From the NCBI GenBank assembly GCA_005791685.1, contig SXVG01000016.1:1-16752 (forward strand): 16,752 nt of DNA, written 5' to 3'. This stretch comes from Methylotenera sp. (GTDB taxonomy: Bacteria; Pseudomonadota; Gammaproteobacteria; Burkholderiales; Methylophilaceae). Shown in pieces: positions 14,237-16,752 of the stretch. The notes under the pieces are model-generated. The model did no database searches, was not told the DNA's origin, and was given only the letters and a program-made list of their open reading frames with translations. The translations under genes were made by a program, and so were the position numbers. Numbering within the stretch: position 1 is the stretch's first letter; each line of letters begins with the position of its first letter.

Positions 14237-15235
14237 ATGTTGACTGCAACTCTGGTTCACCCAAACGACGCATTATTTAGCGGGGAAAAATCCTTTCCCA
14301 TCATCCCGTCTTGCGAGCATTTTGCCGGCAGTGAAAAATTAATCCTTAAAGCATTGGCCATGCAAGACAGCATAGGCCCGGTGTTTGATATTACCTGCGA
14401 TTGCGAAGACGGCGCCCAAGCTGGCCAAGAACGTGACCACGCGGCCATGATAGTGCGCGTCTTAAACAGCGCCGATAACAAACATAAAATGGCCGGTGCG
14501 CGCATACACGACTACACCCACCCAGCTTGGAAGCAAGACATCGACATCTTGGTTGCAGGAGCTGGGCAAGTGTTGAGCTACATCACCATTCCCAAATGCA
14601 CTAGCCACGCGCAAGCCAAAGAAATGATCGCTTACATACAAAAAGTAGCGACCTTTAATGGCATCACCCGTGAGATACCGGTGCACATTCTGATTGAAAC
14701 GCACGGCGCTTTAAAAGCCGTGCACGACATCGCCACCTTGCCTTGGCTGCAAGTACTGGATTTTGGCTTGATGGATTTTGTCAGCGGCCACCACGGCGCC
14801 ATTCCGGCTTCAGCCATGCGCAGCCCAGGCCAATTTGACCACCGCTTGTTAGCGCGCGCTAAAGCCGAATTGGTTGCTGCCGCATTAGCCAATGGCGTGG
14901 TGCCAGCGCACAACGTAACCTTGGATTTGAAAAACGTGGAAACCACCCACAGCGACGCCTCACGCGCCCGCAATGAGTTTGGCTTTTTACGCATGTGGAG
15001 CATCTACCCCACGCAAATTGAAGCCATCGTCAGCGCCATGAAACCAAATTTTGACGAAGTGCAAGACGGCGCCAACATTTTATTGGCCGCACAACAAGCC
15101 GATTGGGGCCCGATTCAATACGACGGCGAATTGCACGACAGAGCCACTTACCGCTATTTCTGGGAAATATTGCAAAAGGCCAAGCTCACCAAGGTGGCCA
15201 TTCCAGCGGAAGCCATGCAAGCTTTCTTTAATTAG
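14237..15235 (+). CDS. Malyl-CoA/beta-methylmalyl-CoA lyase-like protein (HpcH/HpaI superfamily)
   Basis: A 332-residue Mg2+-dependent CoA-ester lyase of a third type in this window. Visible are DCEDGA (55-60), a lysine in TIPK (K120), the metal-ligand glutamate E154 (ILIETHGAL), the metal-ligand aspartate D180 (FGLMDFVSGHHG), FLRMWSIYPTQIEA (250-263) near the CoA site, and the C-terminal YDGELHDRATY (295-305) with D301 at the place of the catalytic Asp. The C-terminal half follows the layout of the Chloroflexus malyl-CoA/beta-methylmalyl-CoA lyase as I recall it. It stands 21 nt after mch with an AGGA site 8 nt before its start. The natural reading is that it splits the Mch product, beta-methylmalyl-CoA, into glyoxylate and propionyl-CoA, or runs the condensation. 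Citramalyl-CoA or malyl-CoA are alternatives. Confidence 0.85.
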   Translation: MLTATLVHPNDALFSGEKSFPIIPSCEHFAGSEKLILKALAMQDSIGPVFDITCDCEDGAQAGQERDHAAMIVRVLNSADNKHKMAGARIHDYTHPAWKQDIDILVAGAGQVLSYITIPKCTSHAQAKEMIAYIQKVATFNGITREIPVHILIETHGALKAVHDIATLPWLQVLDFGLMDFVSGHHGAIPASAMRSPGQFDHRLLARAKAELVAAALANGVVPAHNVTLDLKNVETTHSDASRARNEFGFLRMWSIYPTQIEAIVSAMKPNFDEVQDGANILLAAQQADWGPIQYDGELHDRATYRYFWEILQKAKLTKVAIPAEAMQAFFN

Positions 15236-15266
15236 TTAGCCCTTAATTTAATTTTAGGTAATCACC

Positions 15267-16151
15267 ATGACACAAGCCACCACCGCGGGCGCACGATTTC
15301 GCGCTGCCCTTAAAGCCGAAAAACCCTTGCAAATCATAGGCGCGATTAACGCCTACCACGCCATGCTGGCCACTCAAAGCGGCTTCAAGGCCTTGTATTT
15401 GTCCGGTGGCGGCGTCGCAGCCGGTTCCTTAGGTTTGCCTGATTTGGGCATCTCCACCCTAGAAGACGTGTTAATAGACGTGCGCCGCATCACCGACAGA
15501 GTCGACACACCCTTGCTGGTTGACATCGATACCGGCTGGGGCGGTGCATTTAACATCGCACGCAGCGTACAAAGCATAGCCAAGGCCGGTGCCGCCGCGG
15601 TGCACATTGAAGACCAAGTCAGCGCCAAACGCTGCGGTCACCGCCCAAATAAAGCCATTGTCAGCCTAGAAGAAATGGTCGACCGGGTTAAAGCCGCGGT
15701 TGACGCTAAACCCTACGACGATTTTGTCGTTATGGCCAGAACCGACGCCTTGGCAGTGGAAGGCTTGCAATCGGCCATTGATCGGGCATGTGCCTGTGCA
15801 GAAGCCGGTGCCGACATGATCTTCCCAGAAGCCATCACCGAATTGAGCATGTACAAACAATTTGCCGCCGCGGTCAAGGTGCCAGTATTGGCCAACATCA
15901 CCGAATTTGGCAGCACACCTTTATTCACCGTAGACGAATTGCGCGGTGCCGATGTCAGCATGGTGCTCTACCCCTTATCGGCCTTCCGTGCCATGAATAA
16001 AGCTGCCCTTAGCGTTTATCAAGCGACGCGCCGTGACGGCACACAGAAAAACGTTGTAGACCTCATGCAAACGCGTGCCGACCTCTACGAGCATTTGGGT
16101 TACCACGCCTTTGAACAAAAATTGGATGCCCTTTTTAAAGGAGAAAAGTAG
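15267..16151 (+). CDS. prpB: 2-methylisocitrate lyase
   Basis: Cleaves 2-methylisocitrate to pyruvate and succinate, the last specific step of the methylcitrate cycle. The 294 residues are the normal PrpB length. Diagnostic is KRCGHRPNK (121-129) with catalytic C123; isocitrate lyases carry KKCGH followed by a different context. Also present are VDIDTGWGG (85-93) with the Mg2+-binding aspartates, HIEDQ (113-117) and MARTDA (156-161). The start is preceded by AGGTAA at 8 nt spacing and follows the lyase gene by 31 nt. The prpC ribosome binding site AAAGGAGA lies within its last codons. In this operon it would process propionyl-CoA carbon delivered by the upstream lyase. Confidence 0.96.
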   Translation: MTQATTAGARFRAALKAEKPLQIIGAINAYHAMLATQSGFKALYLSGGGVAAGSLGLPDLGISTLEDVLIDVRRITDRVDTPLLVDIDTGWGGAFNIARSVQSIAKAGAAAVHIEDQVSAKRCGHRPNKAIVSLEEMVDRVKAAVDAKPYDDFVVMARTDALAVEGLQSAIDRACACAEAGADMIFPEAITELSMYKQFAAAVKVPVLANITEFGSTPLFTVDELRGADVSMVLYPLSAFRAMNKAALSVYQATRRDGTQKNVVDLMQTRADLYEHLGYHAFEQKLDALFKGEK

Positions 16152-16153
16152 TC

Positions 16154-16752
16154 ATGCAAACCACGGCTCAAACCCCAACAGCAGAAGCGCCTAAAAAGAA
16201 AAAAGGCGTGGCCTTGGCCGGCGTGACCGCTGGCAGCACCGCCATTTGCACGGTAGGTCACACCGGTAACGATTTGCACTACCGCGGCTACGACATCATA
16301 GAGTTAGCCAAACACGCGACCTTTGAGGAAGTGGCCTATTTATTGATACACGGCGAACTGCCTAACAAAAGCCAACTGGCGGCTTACCATGCCAAGCTAA
16401 AAAAATTGCGTGAATTGCCTGCGGCGCTTAAAACCGTGCTCGAGCAAATCCCTAAAGACACCCACCCTATGGACGTGATGCGCACCGGTTGCGCCATGCT
16501 AGGCACCTTGGAGCCAGAAGTGGCCGACCGCAACACCAGCGCCGCCCAAGATTTGGGTGACCGCTTAATCGCTTGCTTTGGTTCGATTCTGCTGTATTGG
16601 TACCACTATAGCCACAACGGCAAACGCGTGGAGGTAAACACCAACGACGACAGCATCGCCGCGCATTTCTTGCACGTCTTGCACGGCAAAGCGCCTAGCC
16701 AATTGCACATCGATGCCATGAACACCTCATTGGTGTTGTACGCCGAGCACGA
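16154..16752 (+). CDS. prpC: 2-methylcitrate synthase, N-terminal 199 residues (cut by right edge)
   Basis: Condenses propionyl-CoA with oxaloacetate to 2-methylcitrate. The frame is open from the ATG at 16154 to the window end. GVALAGVTAGSTAICTVGHT followed by GNDLHYRGYDI, and HPMDVMRTGCAMLGTLEPE further on, match PrpC-type enzymes rather than the longer hexameric GltA, which has an N-terminal NADH-binding domain not seen here. The Shine-Dalgarno AAAGGAGA at 16137-16144 is strong, and the start lies only 2 nt after prpB. The catalytic His and Asp residues of the citrate synthase fold are beyond the edge. What follows prpC (for example prpD, or acnD with prpF) cannot be seen. Confidence 0.94.
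   Translation, partial: MQTTAQTPTAEAPKKKKGVALAGVTAGSTAICTVGHTGNDLHYRGYDIIELAKHATFEEVAYLLIHGELPNKSQLAAYHAKLKKLRELPAALKTVLEQIPKDTHPMDVMRTGCAMLGTLEPEVADRNTSAAQDLGDRLIACFGSILLYWYHYSHNGKRVEVNTNDDSIAAHFLHVLHGKAPSQLHIDAMNTSLVLYAEH

Noticed and set aside
15267..16151. Isocitrate lyase instead of 2-methylisocitrate lyase
   Set aside because: The KRCGHRPNK motif and the 294-residue length fit PrpB; isocitrate lyases are much longer and have a different sequence after KKCGH.
16154..16752. Citrate synthase GltA instead of PrpC
   Set aside because: The N-terminus goes straight into the GVTAGSTAICTV-type start of methylcitrate synthases, lacks the GltA N-terminal domain, and follows prpB by 2 nt.

Overview
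The window looks like chromosomal DNA of a Gram-negative proteobacterium, most likely a betaproteobacterium. The grounds are the sdhC-sdhD-sdhA-sdhB-sdhE order, a class I fumarase, an AcnB-type aconitase and a GntR regulator next to sdh. I cannot assign a genus. Gene density is high and base composition moderate. I see no insertion sequence, CRISPR array, tRNA or rRNA. All genes except the two cut by the window edges appear intact.

Layout. Everything from 1 to 12031 is on the minus strand and everything from 12250 to 16752 is on the plus strand. The two arms diverge from one AT-rich 218-bp control region (12032-12249). This region holds a near-consensus sigma-70 promoter for the plus arm, a weaker candidate promoter for the minus arm, and three inverted repeats. 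Read in transcription order, the minus arm is: GntR/UTRA regulator, short malic enzyme, sdhC, sdhD, sdhA, sdhB, sdhE, a HpcH/HpaI-type CoA-ester lyase, an AMP-forming acyl-CoA ligase, class I fumarase, a small exported EF-hand protein, and acnB (cut by the left edge). The plus arm is: a CitE-like lyase with altered active-site motifs, a two-domain MaoC hydratase resembling mesaconyl-CoA hydratase (Mch), a malyl-CoA/beta-methylmalyl-CoA lyase-like protein, prpB, and prpC (cut by the right edge).

How the genes fit together. PrpC, AcnB and PrpB turn propionyl-CoA plus oxaloacetate into pyruvate plus succinate. SDH with its assembly factor SdhE, fumarase and malic enzyme carry succinate through fumarate and malate to pyruvate. 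Most of a methylcitrate cycle and its outlet are therefore collected here. Embedded in the same two operons are three different CoA-ester lyases, a mesaconyl-CoA hydratase and an acyl-CoA ligase, which belong to branched C5-dicarboxylate chemistry (mesaconate, citramalate, beta-methylmalate). The most interesting reading is that the locus is a combined module. Mesaconyl-CoA would be hydrated and cleaved to glyoxylate and propionyl-CoA, with the propionyl-CoA entering the methylcitrate enzymes (or the reverse, to fix glyoxylate). A fumarase/mesaconase, ligase and lyase set could also convert mesaconate or citramalate to acetyl-CoA and pyruvate. The enzyme families are seen in the sequence; the substrates and the joined pathway are inference.
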